Source of the DNA: Coprinus comatus
Taxonomy: Eukaryota; Basidiomycota; Agaricomycetes; Agaricales; Agaricaceae
Assembly (NCBI GenBank): GCA_034638255.1
Contig: JAWPGT010000023.1
Span: forward strand, 248,001-312,000
Direction: 5' to 3'
DNA length: 64,000 nucleotides
Part shown: piece by piece, positions 1 through 12,830 of the stretch
How positions within the stretch are numbered: the first letter of the stretch is position 1
Layout of the letters: each line of letters begins with the position of its first letter
Notes under the pieces: generated by a model
What the model was told of the DNA's origin: nothing
The model's database searches: none
What the model saw: only the letters and a program-made list of their open reading frames with translations
Program-made: the position numbers and the translations under genes

Positions 1-1055
1 ATTCAATTGAAGAATAACTTCACTCACAAGTTGTCCTTGGTGACACAAACTCGTGGCTTGGAATGTGGCGGAGTATGGTTGTTAGTGAACTATGTAGTGT
101 TGAGTTGTTTTGTTCTATTATTGTACGAATTTAAGATTGTTCAGAGTTCGGGAGCTGACAGATGTCATGCGACACCGACTCTATCGATGTATTACGATAT
201 GTAGATAAGTTACCGCGTAGTACTCATATTAAGTTACGGGGCCACACTGGCTAGTGGTCACGAACTTGAAGCATGAAGCTTAACTATTGCCATGTGCTAT
301 ATCTTTGCGATGATACTCCGGTCGATTCAGCCCATAGCTCCGAAAAGCCGAAAATAATGTAAAAATATAATCAGCTCATTACTGATCACGTGGTGGAAGT
401 TTAGAAGCAGCTGACTGTAAGGTCCGCGTTAATGGCTGTACAAGATATCAAAATGTGGGGAAATGTGATATTGACCTACGTGTTAACCGATATCAAGCGA
501 GATATACTCCATTTATTATCCGTACTTGACGGTTCTTAGAAGCTCCTCTCAGTGGGGTAAAACTGGGTAAACGCCGTTGAAACAATACTCCAAGGATGTC
601 TTTTTTCCCGAGTTAAGTGCTATTCTTTTCTTTTGAACATACGACTATTCCCCATGTATTGAATTTGGAAAGAAAGTTGGTAGGGAACTACAAATGTGGA
701 CAATCTATGAATGCTGTTCACTTTACTCCATGGTATTAAGGATGAAGAGGTAGAGCTCTGGGAGAGTTATCCCAAATAAAATGTTGTAGTCATGAATTAT
801 GACATACAATATGAAAACAAGTCTACATGACGAAATCGCCATTCCTACGATAATCTATTCCGGGTGCTGTCAAATTCAGGAACTGGAGCTGATACCCTGC
901 ACTTCATCTCAGTTCAGATGACTTAAGTAAAGGTCCTACCCAGGAACTCATCTTTCCCTCCCCCCACATTTTCATTTGTCGCGTGCTCCGCCTCTCGTTA
1001 TACCTCTTTTTTTGGAGAACACATCACCTACAACCTACAGCTTCACTCACTCCTA
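1..1055. other. Intergenic, no gene recognised
   Basis: AT-rich sequence with stops in all frames; the short open frame at 7-204 has no recognisable motif and no splice-site context that would extend it. The last 100 bases, with a CT-rich stretch and a run of T around 1008-1013, are a plausible promoter and 5-prime leader for the gene starting at 1056. Nothing else is seen. Confidence 0.6.
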
Positions 1056-2852
1056 ATGTCTTCACTCTTGACTAGTCACGATTACCTCCCTAGCGAGTTA
1101 CTCCTCATCATCTTCAACAACGTTGGCAATAAAGAACTATACCAACTCACTTATGTTTCTCGACAATTCAATCGTTTGGCTCTCATAGTCTACTTCGGTA
1201 GACAAAATATCAAGATTTCCACCGAGGGCAGAATTGACTTGCCGAATGCAATTGATACGAGGATTATGCTTCCTTTTATAAGGAAAGCACCGTTTGTTAA
1301 ATCTATAGGAACGTTGTCTTGTGTGCTATTATCACACCATAGTTCGTTCTTGGGAAATATTGCTCAGTTGGTTGGGATTTTGAAGAATGTGGATAGTGTG
1401 GAGGATTTTGTTGTTATTTTCCGTGCTCCCAATGGTAATGGTGCTGGAAGGGTTGGTAGCGGTGGTAGTAGTGCTGGACAACAACAACTTTTCAATAAAC
1501 AATGGGCACGTCAAGCTGATGATTTGCTTGCAGCTTTACACGAGTTATTCACTGCAGCTGCTGGTGTATCCCACTCCATCACTATTCGAAATGGAACGTA
1601 TTTAAAGGATCTACTCCAAAAGGCCATACTGAAGAACAACAAGAGCAACCAACCAACCGGAAAGTCTAAGAAATTATCTTTTCAAACCGTCACATCTCTT
1701 TTCTCTTCAGAGAAAAAACGCATACTCAAAGCATCCCAAACCGCATCCACATCCACTACTCAAACTCGTCCTCGTCCTCAGTCAAGTTTAAGCCTCTCAA
1801 CCATCCCATCCCGTTTATCCTATAGCACGAAAGGACAGGTTCAATCATTCGATATCACCTCAGTATTACCTTTGTCCACTCCATTTATTGATTGGACACT
1901 TACCACATTAAATTCCAATTCCATCACTCAACTTACTTTTGGTACTATCGAATATCAAGAAATCGATTGGAATCACTTACTTTCCCAACTTCATATTCCT
2001 ACTCTTACCACTTTAATTTGGAGAAGGTATACACCTTTCAAAGCTCTTGTCGAGTTTTTGAATAGGCATCCTGGTGTTAATACTTTAACTATGACTAATG
2101 TCGATGTTACTGGTGTCAACGTTGGTTCTGGTAATAGCTCAATTGACGACATACCACTTCCGACTACATCTAAAGCATTCGAGAATATTGTTACTCTCAG
2201 ATGTTGTCCCGAAGGTCTCGTCGTACTCTTCAATTCCGCATCCACATCCACATTCACATCTGGCAAACCATATCCGAGTCAAAAACCATTCAAAAACCTT
2301 AAAAATATTTCTATACTTTGGGGTGTAGCTAAAGGTCAACAACTCAGGATGCCAGTAATCTCATATATCCTTTCACCTGTCATTCACCAACTTCAAGAAT
2401 TCAAAAACCTCGAACTCGTAATTGCTTATCGTGCTGAAGAAGGTCCTGCTTGGAGAACTCCTTGTAGATTAAGTGCTGCTCAACTTAATAATACCGATCT
2501 CCCCACTACCAGTACTGGTACCAACGAACAACAACCAGAACCAATATTCAACAACATAACAAAACTAACACTTGAACTTTCTCAAGATGCCGAAAAATCA
2601 GGTTTACCAGAACTATTAAACTCTTTATCAACTTCGTTACTCAAAATTAAACAATTCAATGTTGATAGTGCGAAAGTTAGATTTGGTGGAAAATATCCTG
2701 AAGATAGGATTCCAAAGGTTTTTTTGGTTTATAATGTTTTGAAGAGGTTTAATAGGAAGTTGGAAGAAGGGAGTTTGGGTTTGAGTTTTTTTGTGGATGG
2801 TGTTGATGTTGTTGATGAGTTTTCTTCAAGGTTGACTTCTTCGAATGTTTGA
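1056..2852 (+). CDS. F-box-like protein, single exon
   Basis: A 598-residue uninterrupted frame with a strong fungal coding look. Residues about 11-50 begin LPSELLLIIFNNV and continue with leucine/valine-spaced helices ending in SRQFNRLALIVYF, which is the shape of an agaricomycete F-box or F-box-like domain (Leu-Pro start, Ile-Phe, conserved Ser-Arg-x-Phe). F-box proteins normally bind Skp1 and bring substrates to an SCF ubiquitin ligase. The rest of the protein has scattered leucine-rich stretches without regular repeats, and a Ser/Thr/Gln-rich linker near residues 200-265. The start was chosen because it is the first in-frame ATG, with the F-box following at once. No intron is needed, unusual among its neighbours but common for this class. 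The substrate is unknown. Agaric genomes carry large numbers of such genes, so no specific role can be assigned. Confidence 0.75.
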   Translation: MSSLLTSHDYLPSELLLIIFNNVGNKELYQLTYVSRQFNRLALIVYFGRQNIKISTEGRIDLPNAIDTRIMLPFIRKAPFVKSIGTLSCVLLSHHSSFLGNIAQLVGILKNVDSVEDFVVIFRAPNGNGAGRVGSGGSSAGQQQLFNKQWARQADDLLAALHELFTAAAGVSHSITIRNGTYLKDLLQKAILKNNKSNQPTGKSKKLSFQTVTSLFSSEKKRILKASQTASTSTTQTRPRPQSSLSLSTIPSRLSYSTKGQVQSFDITSVLPLSTPFIDWTLTTLNSNSITQLTFGTIEYQEIDWNHLLSQLHIPTLTTLIWRRYTPFKALVEFLNRHPGVNTLTMTNVDVTGVNVGSGNSSIDDIPLPTTSKAFENIVTLRCCPEGLVVLFNSASTSTFTSGKPYPSQKPFKNLKNISILWGVAKGQQLRMPVISYILSPVIHQLQEFKNLELVIAYRAEEGPAWRTPCRLSAAQLNNTDLPTTSTGTNEQQPEPIFNNITKLTLELSQDAEKSGLPELLNSLSTSLLKIKQFNVDSAKVRFGGKYPEDRIPKVFLVYNVLKRFNRKLEEGSLGLSFFVDGVDVVDEFSSRLTSSNV

Positions 2853-4056
2853 TTTATTTTCTTGTCTTTTTACGATGTTGTTTAATCGGCTCTGACTTGA
2901 ATTTCTTTACTACTATGGGTTTGAAACGATATTGGAACGTTTTATTGCTTATTGCTCTATTAAATTTTAGTTCCCTTTCATATGTATTATAACACGCCTG
3001 TTTGTTAAATTTTGAGTTTTGTCTTCACCCCCCATCTTCCAATGATCATTTGAGGAAAGGATAACAGCGCAAATAACGAAGTAAAAAAGATAATACATAT
3101 ACGTAGCAGACTCTTTAATTACTATGGTATTGTGATATACATTACTAAGCGTAAAATGTAGTTGAACAGTTCTGTTCAATGCCGTAGTGTTGCAACCAAC
3201 AGGACATATATCATTCATGATAATGTTGTAGAACTTGACGACACGCCAACGTCAATTTTCGACATACTAGTGGTTACTACATACTTCGGTTATGCAAGAC
3301 ATATAAAAAATGGCAGTGTTAAGAGGAGGATTATCAAACTGCGATCCGGTCTTTCATAACTAATTGCAATTGCAATACAATATCCTCATAGATTTTGGTA
3401 TATAGTTAGCTTGGGATGCTAAAAAAAGTGTTCATGATCACCAGTACTCGTTTCAGGGAGCGGAGAAGAATGAAGAAGAATTTCCAATACAAATCTACGT
3501 CGAGCCCTAAAGTTCTTGTGTCTTCGCGAAGCAATGCAGATTACATGTCAATACTGAAAAAAAAAATACATTGAAAACTAGCAAGAGGCTAAGTCAACAA
3601 ATGATATGAAATAACACAGGAAGTTACAAGTCATATTTTCATTCTACCCATAGAACCTCTCTCTCTTCCTGTCCCGTCCATTCATATTTAGTGAAATGTT
3701 GAAGTGTAGTTGTACTCCAATTCAAAAGAAATATTACAACGACTCACAGTTTCAAAGCGAGTATCGATTCCAAAAACACACACACGAACTTTCACATTCT
3801 CCAAAAGACACACTTCAAGCTCAAGGACAAGTAATAAAGCCAAGGATATAATCATCACAACAACAACGCAGCAACATAAGTAAAGGGCGGTAGGTCAAAG
3901 TTACAAAAAAAACCTTTTCTAAATTTTCCAATTTTCCAAATTATCCCATTCACCCCATAGACCTCAAAACCTCATATATAGTAAACTACCCTATACAACT
4001 AAAACGTTAACGCCTTCTCCCATAATCATTCCTCTCCCTCTCCCTTTCTCTGTCTC
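2853..4056. other. Intergenic, convergent gene ends
   Basis: Lies between the 3-prime ends of the F-box gene and of CWC22. Short open frames on both strands (2967-3218 and 3162-3359) overlap each other and carry no motif. Probably 3-prime untranslated sequence of both genes plus spacer. Confidence 0.5.
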
Positions 4057-7000
4057 TCATATGCGGAGGGCGCCTCTACCATCTCTCATATGAGGAGGTA
4101 AAGCTCTTCCTCCTTTTAATCCATCAGGTGATACCGATCTTTCACGATTTTGTCCAGATGATGCTGGTGGAGGTGGAGAACGTCTTCTAAGAGGAGGAAG
4201 AGGAGGAGATCTAGATCTTGAACTAGCTCTAGAACTAGAATCATCTCTTCCTCTTATATCTCTTGTATCTCTCTTATCTCTCATATCCCTTACATCTCGA
4301 GCATCTCTTCCACCTCTAGTATAACTAGGTGAACGACGTCTTTCACCTCCAATACGACGTGAAGGTGGAATACCTGAACTTGGGCCTGAACGTTCGCTAT
4401 CACGATTACGGTTACGGTCACGGGATGGAGGTGGCGGAGAACGTGAACGTGAACGTGAATCACGTCTATACTGACGAGCTTGAGGTGGTGGAGAACGAGA
4501 ACGAGAATCATCACGGCCACCTCTAGGAAGAGGAGGAAGGGGAGGTCTTCTACCACCGGGTGGGGGGGAACGAGAAACACGACGACCAGGTGGAGGAGGA
4601 GGTGAACGAGAATCATTACGATATCTTCTTGGTGGTGGTATAGGTGAACGTGAACGTGAAATAGATCTCCCATGATTCTTTCCTCCTATAGGACCTCTCA
4701 AAGGTGGAGATCTAGATCTTGAAATTGAACGAGGTCGACCACGTCCATCACGAGTACGAGCGGGAACAGGTGAAGGTGACCTTTCAATAGAATCGCGACG
4801 ACGTCTCGAAGAAACAACAGGGGGAGTTCTCGAACGTGAACGAGACAAAGAAACGTCATGAATACGACGTCTTAAAGGAGGTGGTGTAGAACTATGTCTT
4901 CTACGTCTTCTAGAACGTGAAGAAATAGAAGAACTGGTAGAAGTGCTTGAATCTGAATCATCAGATGTAGTTTCTGATTCAGAATCGGAGTCTGATGAAT
5001 CTGAATCCGAAGATTCAGCTTCCAACATTGCACGACGTTGTTCCATGATAATTCTTGGAGCATTCTACAAAACAACGTTGTTAGTTAATCAACCCCAACA
5101 TATTGAATAGAAGTGACGCATTACCTTGAGATATTCACGCATTTCCTCGGTAACAATTCCTAATCCAATACTCGTAAAGTAATTGATAGCAAACCTCGTA
5201 TTCTTCGGCACGTCCATCGGTAACATTCCTTGACAAGCATGTTTAACTTCCGGATCCTTAAACCTCTCCGCCAAAGTTTTCAAACCCATACTCTCCATCA
5301 TTTCCTGTAATAAAATCTTCATGAAAATACGACTACTTGAAGTCGTATCATCTTCATTAATTCTAACACATTCAAACACCACCCAAGAGATAGCATCTGT
5401 AGCAAACATGTGTCCAAAGAAACGAGCAATGTTACGTAGACGGTTGGTTTCATAACGATGGATAGTTTCGTAGTAGTTCTTGAAAGCGGTTTCGAAACAA
5501 TCGCACCATACACGATTGAGTTTACTGAAACGTTCACCAACGAGGCCATAGAAGGAGGAATATGAACGTTCTTGAGAGCAACACTCGATGATCATGTTTA
5601 TCATTTCAATCTGAAGACGAACACATTAATTAAAACATGATTTTATGAATTCAAAAGAGAACTACATACCTCTTGACCTTCTTCGATTTGGACTTTTAGG
5701 AGCTTGTGAACAGCTTCTTCGTAGTTCAAGGCATTCATGATTGTCAAGTAAATGATACGGCGGAGATTGACAAGGTTAGTCTCGGTCCTATCTTCGATAC
5801 CCTCCTTTTCTTGCATAACTGTGTAAAGCATGAGTAACTTATTACTCCACACGAATAGTAATCACTTACCTTCATCCTCATCCTCGGACTCTGATTCCGC
5901 AGAATCAGTTTCTTCATCCGAATCTTCACCCAAAATCTCGGCCTTGACAACCTTATACTTCTCTTCATGTTCCAAATAATCAGGGTCAAACTTGAAAATA
6001 TCTAAAAGGTCATATAAATAACACGTCACTCAATAGTACCAAAAAGAAAAGGTCACTCACTTAACCCCTCCTGAATCTCAAGAGTTTCCTCCAACTGAAT
6101 TTGATGCGTAATCTGATCATCTTCCTCCACCAAATCCAATCCTTCAGGAATAATTGGATTATCCTTATATTTATCCTTCCTAACCTGCATGAGGACTTCA
6201 ATCATGTATTGTACACGTTGACTGATATTTCCTTCGTTCAATACAGCACGGAATCGTTCATAAACAGTCGCGTTTGCTTTTGGAGAGTTTTCTGCAAGGA
6301 AAGCACCAACTTCACGCATAAATCCAACAGCAATTTCAATAGAATCGTCGGTTGGCCTTTCTAACAGAAGGACCAAGATTTGAAGTGCGATGATTTCGTG
6401 AGCGACACCTTGATTTACGAGATGTGCAATGAACGTAGTAGTAGAGTGACAAACAATCTAAGAAAGAAAACATTACACACAAAGATACGTCAATAACATG
6501 AAGAATCCACACACCTTGTCATTACGTTTGAACGAACGACGAAATTGACTGATCAAACGCGTAAGAACCAATTCCCCAACTTGCGGAAGTTTAGTATTAA
6601 TAATCGAAACCAACGCAGCAAAAACTGAAGTAAAAGGCAAACTCGAAGATTGCGCCTTCATAACACTTCTCGCAAAAAGTCCTCTACCACGAATCAAATT
6701 CTCTCCAAACAATTCCGGTACAATCAATTTGATGTTGGCAACGTTGACTCGATTGACAATACCAGTAATTGACTTTCTGAGCGCGTCCCAAGTAATCCTT
6801 TGATATTCTGGACTACTTTTATCTTGACCAGCAGCTGCTTGCATAGCACGAAGTCTAGCAGGAGGAATATAAACACCACCAGATCTAGTTCCCAATAGTT
6901 TTTTAAATTCTGCTTGGGCATCGAGTTCTTTTCTCTTCTCCTTCTCTTTTGCCTTTTCCTCGGCGGTTTTGTCGATTTCCATAGCAGCTACGCGTGCAGA

Positions 7001-7235
7001 TAGTTGATGTTCTTTAGGTGACACATTTACATCGTTGGATTTTGAGGGTTCAGCAGGAGGGGAACGAGAACGACGACGGCTTGCTGGTGGTGCATCGTTT
7101 ATGTCTTCCGAACGAGAACGAGACCTATCAGGTTGTAAGAACCGTAAATAAGAAAGTAAGCATTATCATTAAGTACCTTTTCCTTTTATAATTTGAAGTC
7201 TCATCTCTTGGTGAAGCGAGATCAGCAGTAGACAT
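4057..7235 (-). CDS. CWC22: Pre-mRNA-splicing factor CWC22
   Basis: Multi-exon gene read right to left. Exon 1 encodes [20 protein letters not shown], then an Arg-Ser segment, then an MIF4G-type helical domain carrying the typical [13 protein letters not shown] segment (about 6640-6690), then an MA3-type domain (about 5090-5870; [20 protein letters not shown]). The C-terminus, about 4057-5046, is a 330-residue low-complexity tail of RS, RSRSPPP and acidic Ser/Asp runs. CWC22 is an essential spliceosome protein that in animals also loads eIF4A3 for the exon junction complex; the RS tail is typical of non-yeast orthologues. Introns of 45-60 nt interrupt it at least six times. Total length is about 950 residues, in the usual range for filamentous fungi. 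It is divergent from the LACTB2-like gene, with 265 bp between the start codons. Confidence 0.93.
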
Positions 7236-7500
7236 AGTAGTGGCCTTACAGTCACCTCCGAACGGTGTAACTCATCCAAACATCTCGGGATTGTTTGTGT
7301 ATGTTTGGATTAGAAGCGTATGATATCTTATGACCACAGTGACTTACCACACCCTTTACTCCTTAAAATATGTCGGCTATTGACTGGTTCATTGGTCCAA
7401 TCACATGTTGTGCCCCATTCTTACACAAGCACGTAGTCTTAGGAGGTCCTTATCACCTCTTGTTTTCTTCCACCATCTAAGCAGGACTAACACTAACACT
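7236..7500. promoter_or_regulatory. Shared divergent promoter, CWC22 / LACTB2-like
   Basis: 265 bp separate the two start codons, which point away from each other, so both promoters and both 5-prime leaders must lie here. No clear TATA box is visible. The assignment rests on gene arrangement, not on a recognised element. Confidence 0.6.
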
Positions 7501-8718
7501 ATGGTTGATAAACTAGACGACCTTCCCCAAATCACCAAAGTACGTCATTTTACTTGGTACAATTACAACCGGCAAACATTTAATGGATTAAATAGGTCAG
7601 CGAAAATGTCACTCGAGTTCTAGGCCAGGTCAGTCCAGCCAAATCCTCGAACATCTCTTTAAAATCTAATCTCTTTATTCCAGAATCCAGGCAAATTCAC
7701 ATTGCAGGGTACAAACACCTATATTATCGGAACTCAAAAACCATTCATACTAGTCGACACTGCTGAAGGCAAAGATGAATATATTCCAATCCTCAATGAA
7801 GCTCTCACTTCTTTATCTTCATCATCTCCTTCCACTTCCCCAGAAATACCTGACATTTCCGATATAATCATATCTCATTGGCATGGTGATCACGTTGGTG
7901 GTCTTCCTTCGGTATTAACACTCCTTCGTCAACGTTGGGAATCTCGCAACAACATTAATACTAATACTAACAACAACAACTCAACATCTGAATCTTTAAC
8001 ATACCCAGCTCCACGTCTCCATAAATATCCAATCCCAACAAACGATAAAAGTCACGCATCAACATCCTACAACAAACTCCCAACCATAATTTCCTCTCTT
8101 CCTCCAAACTCTTTCCAACCTTCCCCAACTGGAAACCCATTCCACGATTTAACAGATTATCAACTTTTCCAATCTTCTTATTCTTCATCTATTTCCCATC
8201 CCAAACTTCGTATCTTACACACTCCAGGTCACACCATTGATTCTATTTCACTCGAAATCATCAATGATCAAGCTCTCTATACAGCAGATACAGTTCTAGG
8301 TCATGGAACTTCCGTATTCGAAGACCTATCTCTTTATTTACAAAGTCTCAATAAAATGTTGACTCACGGAGACGAAGAAGATCCACTCAGTTATCAAACC
8401 ATTTATCCAGCACATGGTCCTGTAGTCAAGAGTGGTAGAGAATTGATTACCACATATATTAAACATCGTTTGGAACGCGAACAACAGATCATACAAGTTC
8501 TTAACAAACCACCTACTGAGGGTGATAATTGGACTACCTGGTCCATCGTCAAACTTCTTTACGCCGCTTATCCCGAGAATTTGTTATTACCCGCATCGCA
8601 TAGTATTCAACTACACCTTACTAAACTCGAGGGTGAAGGTATTATAGAACGTGTTGGTGGTGAAGGAAAAGATAGTGCATGGAGCCTTTTGGTCACAACT
8701 CCCAGTCCTTCATTGTAG
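7501..8718 (+). CDS. Metallo-beta-lactamase-fold hydrolase, LACTB2-like
   Basis: Three exons. Exon 1 (MVDKLDDLPQITK) is followed by an intron ending at an AAATAG acceptor; a 33-nt exon encodes VSENVTRVLGQ; the third exon starts at NPGKFTLQGTNTYIIG. The joined N-terminus matches the family hallmark V-L-G-x-N-P-G-x-F-x-L-Q-G-T-N-T-Y. The zinc motif HxHxDH is present as SHWHGDHVGG, followed by HTPGHTIDS and a later AHGP, which supply the remaining metal ligands. The C-terminal 90 residues form a winged-helix-like region (YIKHRLEREQQIIQVL onwards), as in LACTB2. The human protein is a mitochondrial endoribonuclease acting on single-stranded RNA; related fungal proteins also include polyketide-releasing thioesterases, but no polyketide synthase is near. 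A central insert rich in Asn and Ser is lineage-specific filler. Confidence 0.88.
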
Positions 8719-8903
8719 TAATTTTTTTGTAATTTATCCCTCCGATTTATATGAGAAAAATAAAAGAACATATCGTATTTCCATAGCTATTAAACGACGC
8801 GACATAGTACAAAAGGACAGCAAGTGAAAGATGGGTACATGACAAGACACAAGAAACCTAGGAATGCATAGAAGACATATAGACGCAGTATCACCGAGTA
8901 CAT

Positions 8904-11900
8904 CTAGAACTCATCGTCTGTAACATCCTCACCCCTCTTCTTGCGAGCCATACGTTCCTTCTTGATTTTGCGGAGCTCTGACGATGTAAGCTTCTTGGTC
9001 TTCTTGTTTTCAATCTTGTTACCCATGGCATCATATTGGACCTCATCATCTCCGTCGTTCTTGTCGATACGAGCTCCGGATCCTTGACCCTCAACCCAGT
9101 TGTGACCGGAAGCCTCAAGACGACCATCACGCATGGCCCAAACTTCAGTACAGATGGACTCGGAGAAGTCCCTGTTGTGGGTAATGATGAGAACACCACC
9201 TTCGAACTTCTTGAGAGCCTCAATGAGAGCGGCGAGTGATTCACGATCGAGGTAGTTGGTAGGTTCGTCGAGGCAGACAACGTGGGGACGACGCCATGTA
9301 GCAGCACCGAGAACAATCTTGACCTTTTGACCACCAGAGAGACCCCTCATGGTGTTGTGAGAAACGAACTCGGGCTCGAGACCGAAGTCAGCGAAGTGCT
9401 TCTCAATCTCGCGACGAACGAGAGGACGGAGGAGACCGAGACGTTGAGCCTCACGGGTATCGACTTCGAGAACTTTCTATACGAAGAATCAGCATCAAGG
9501 TATTAAAAGTTTCTCACAAAAATACTAACCTTCTCGAAACCACGCTTGATGAGCTCATCACGGGGAAGGAAGATGTTCTCAGAGGAGCTGAGGTTCTGGA
9601 AGGAGACCTCGTACTCGTAAGATTGCTTCAGCTTCTTCCTGTTGAGAATTTCATCGATGAACCTCTTCTGTCCCTCAATGACAATAACGGATCCATCCTT
9701 CATCTTCTGAGCTTCTTCTTCAGAGATCTGGCGGGTAGCCTTGCTCATCTCCTCGAGGTCCTCACCGGTCTGGTAACGCCAGAGCATGTACTCGAGAGGA
9801 GTCTTGTCGAGATGGTTATCGATATGATGGAAAGCGTGCTGGGCAACGTAACCGATGACCAAGTTAGGGTGCTTCCAGATTTCACCAGACTTGTTGGGTT
9901 CCATATCACCGATAAGGAGCTTGACGAGAGTGGATTTGCCGGAACCATTGGGACCGAGAACAGCAACACGGGAAGAGAGCGAGACTTGGAGGGTGATGTC
10001 GTGGAGCTGTTGAACGGCTGAACCAGGGTATTGGAAACCAACCTTACGCCTGTGGAATAATGAGTGATTATTCTCAGAACAGTTCAAGCAAAAAAGACGT
10101 ACATCTTCATCAAACTCTTCTCCTTGGTCTTGACACCCTCAAGCAGAGGGGGGTCTGGGAGCTTGAATTGATAGTCCTCAGCAGCCTCGAGAGTGTAGTA
10201 AGACTTGGCCTCGGGAACGACCTTGACGAAGGCCTCGAGATTACCGCGGTACCTGCGAATCTTGAAGCGGTTGAGATGGAGGACATCGGTGATGGTGTTG
10301 TTGAGGAAACCGGAGTCGTGAGAGACGATGACTGAAAAATAAAGTAAAATTGAGAAGTGATAAATGAGAAGGCTTGGAATAATAACTTACTCGAAGTGCA
10401 AGTGGTGAGGCTGGTCAAGTAGTTCTCCAACCAGGCAACGTTGACAACGTCCAAATGGTTAGTGGGTTCATCAAGAAGAAGGATATCAGCCTTGAAAAGC
10501 ATGGCACGGGCAAGAGCCAACTTCATCTTCCAACCACCAGACAAGCTGCCAATGGATTGAGCTTGACGAACTTCATCAAAACCCACAGTGGAGAGAGCCT
10601 CCTTGATCTCGGCCTCAGTGGCGAGGACACGCTTGTCGTCGACAATGAATTGGAGGACAGAGGTATCTTCTTCGCTACCATCAATATCATGCTCGACGTA
10701 GAAAGTGCGGACCTCGTCGGGAGAAGGGAAGCCTTCGACTTGACCGTTGGTGATAGCCCTCATAAGGGTGGACTTTCCGGTACCGTTCTTACCGCAGAGA
10801 CCGTAACGGTGACCACGTTTGAGACGGAGAGTAGCGGTGTTGAGCAAGATCTTGGCACCGTAAGCCAAAGAGAACTGGCAGTTGCAAAGGTCTTCGCCTT
10901 CCTCCTCATCCTCAGGAACTTCACCATCATCAGCGTCCTCAGAAGCAGAGCGAACAACCCACTCGCGGGTGACAGCGACACCATCAGTGGAAGCGACAGC
11001 AGCAAGGAAAGGAGCGAAGAGCTCCCACTCGGCAACCTCAAAGTTCTTGGCGTTCATGATATTGGCAGCGAGGGAAGCAACATACTTGACTACAACGCTG
11101 GAGGTGTCGATCTCGCCACCGAGCTTCTTGTAGACGGCGGACAAAGATTGGAGGGTATTGGCAGTCTCAACGAACTTGAGAGGAGGGAGGTCGGTACCGT
11201 CACCCTCGGGCACCTGGCCAATCGAACGGAGGGTGGCGATGGCCCTTCCAATAACAGCGCGAGCCTCGGGATCACCAACAGTGGTCTCAACCTTAAGGAG
11301 ACCAGGAAGAAGCTTGGGCAAGAAAGGTCGGACCGTTACGTGAGAATCAACCAACTTGGACATGTTGTCAACAATGCTATTTTTGTACATGTCAGAACAC
11401 TGATCGAAACACCAGAGAAGAGTAAGAAGACTTACACAGCAACCTTACGTTTGGTGGCGGTGAGCTTCTCGTTGAGACCACGCGAGAGAAGGGGAACCAT
11501 AAGAGACAATGTCGGAGAATCAACCTCCGAGACGAAGGTAGTAGCGGAAAGAAGTTGAATGGTGTTAGGAACCTCTTCAACAGGGTTGATCAAAGCCTTG
11601 ATAAGAGCAGGAATGAAGCGTTCGATATCCTTGTTGGAAACGAGAGCAGTGGCTTTTGTCAACGAGTCACGGGCAGCCTTCTTCACATCAGCCTTGGTAT
11701 CCCAGATAGCCTCAGAGAGGACAGGGACGATGTCGGGCATGGCACGACCAGTCTGGACAGGGGCACTGACAACAATCTGGTTGAGGACGATGAGAGCACC
11801 TGTCTTGACTTGCCATTTTCCGGCAGCCTTGATTTCATGAAGAAGAGAGGGGAGGAGGAGATTGGCAGCCCATGGGTTCATGGAAGCGACATACTCCCGG

Positions 11901-12301
11901 ACAGCCTCAATGGCAATAGTCCTGACGGCAGGGGTTTTGTCGGCGAAAGCCTCGAGGAGAGCGGCGTAGATACCAGAGTCAATGAAGATGGGTTCCAAAG
12001 CCTTGATACCACCAGCCTTGATGATGGCACGGACGGATTCCGCGGCACCCTCGCGGGCAGCGGGAGACTTTTTGTCGGTAAGCGCCTTCTTGACGGCCTC
12101 GGGGTAACCAGAGGCAACGAGGGTAGCGGTACCATCCTTTTGGGCTACAGCACCAAGGGTGGCAGCAGCTGACGCACGTGTGTTGGCATCGGCGACGAAA
12201 AGAGAAGCGACATCAATGGAGCCATCAACAGGGGCGGCAGCAGCAGCCTTGAGGGTGGCGGGAGCGGGAACAGAAACAGCGGCAGCGGTAGCAGCAGGCA
12301 T
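8904..12301 (-). CDS. TEF3: Translation elongation factor 3 (eEF3)
   Basis: Long multi-exon gene of roughly 1050 residues (yeast Yef3 is 1044). Order: an Ala-rich N-terminus; HEAT repeats (about residues 30-330, with [15 protein letters not shown] and repeated ALI/AAL helices); a four-helix linker; ABC domain 1 with Walker [10 protein letters not shown], signature [15 protein letters not shown] and Walker [17 protein letters not shown] domain 2 with Walker [10 protein letters not shown], the chromodomain-like insertion between Walker A and signature, signature [13 protein letters not shown] and Walker [13 protein letters not shown]; and a Lys/Arg-rich tail ending in DDEF. eEF3 is the fungal ribosome-bound ATPase that promotes release of E-site tRNA and late translocation. 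Codon choice is strongly biased to C/G-ending codons (AAG, GAG, CTC), unlike neighbours, as expected for a very highly expressed gene. Introns lie around 11.39-11.43, 10.33-10.39, 10.05-10.10 and 9.47-9.53 kb. Confidence 0.97.
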
Positions 12302-12830
12302 GTCTATAATCTATGCCTTGGGGGAAATGAGGACTAGCAGACAAGCAGACAGGTAAGATACGCACTTTTGTATCGGGTATTGGTATGTCGTTAAAAGCTA
12401 ACAAGGTACAGGGTACGCTCTATTTTTTTCTAAGTGGCAGGAATGCCTAAAAGACAGTTAGAACGACGGCAGGGGAATGAGGGGGAGAGCAACATACCTC
12501 TAAAAAGACAAAAGAAAGAGAAAGGAGGAGTGGGGAGGTAAGGAAAAGATTAATTGGGCGGGTGCTTATATCGGTTGGATTGCGGAGTTTCAAAAAATTG
12601 CACGACAGGTGTTTTTAAATTGCCCGTTCGGCTCGCCATGAAGTTGAATCATATTGATCAATGTGACAAACTTAGTGACAACAGAGGCAGTGTGGCGCTC
12701 CTTGTCGGCATATCTCGCATCCGTTTCAACAAAAGCAGCTTCATTTCACAGCACTACCATATACATAATCGTCCACAAATCACTCCAACATCAAGTAATA
12801 GCCCGTAAACAACTATTAATGACCTCAATC
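12302..12830. other. eEF3 promoter and V-ATPase a 3-prime flank
   Basis: 529 bp between the eEF3 start and the stop of the next minus-strand gene. Read on the minus strand, 12480-12545 is a strong pyrimidine tract (TCTTT and CTCCC runs), typical upstream of highly expressed fungal translation genes. No coding frame with a motif is present. Confidence 0.55.

Noticed and set aside
4290..4673. 127-codon minus-strand frame rich in Val/His/Leu
   Set aside because: Shadow of the RS-repeat tail of CWC22 in another frame.
7000..8800. LACTB2-like gene as part of a polyketide cluster (thioesterase type)
   Set aside because: No polyketide synthase, oxidase or transporter cluster around it; the neighbours are housekeeping genes.
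10455..11558. 367-codon plus-strand frame opposite eEF3
   Set aside because: Antisense shadow produced by the strong codon bias of eEF3; no motif and no start context.
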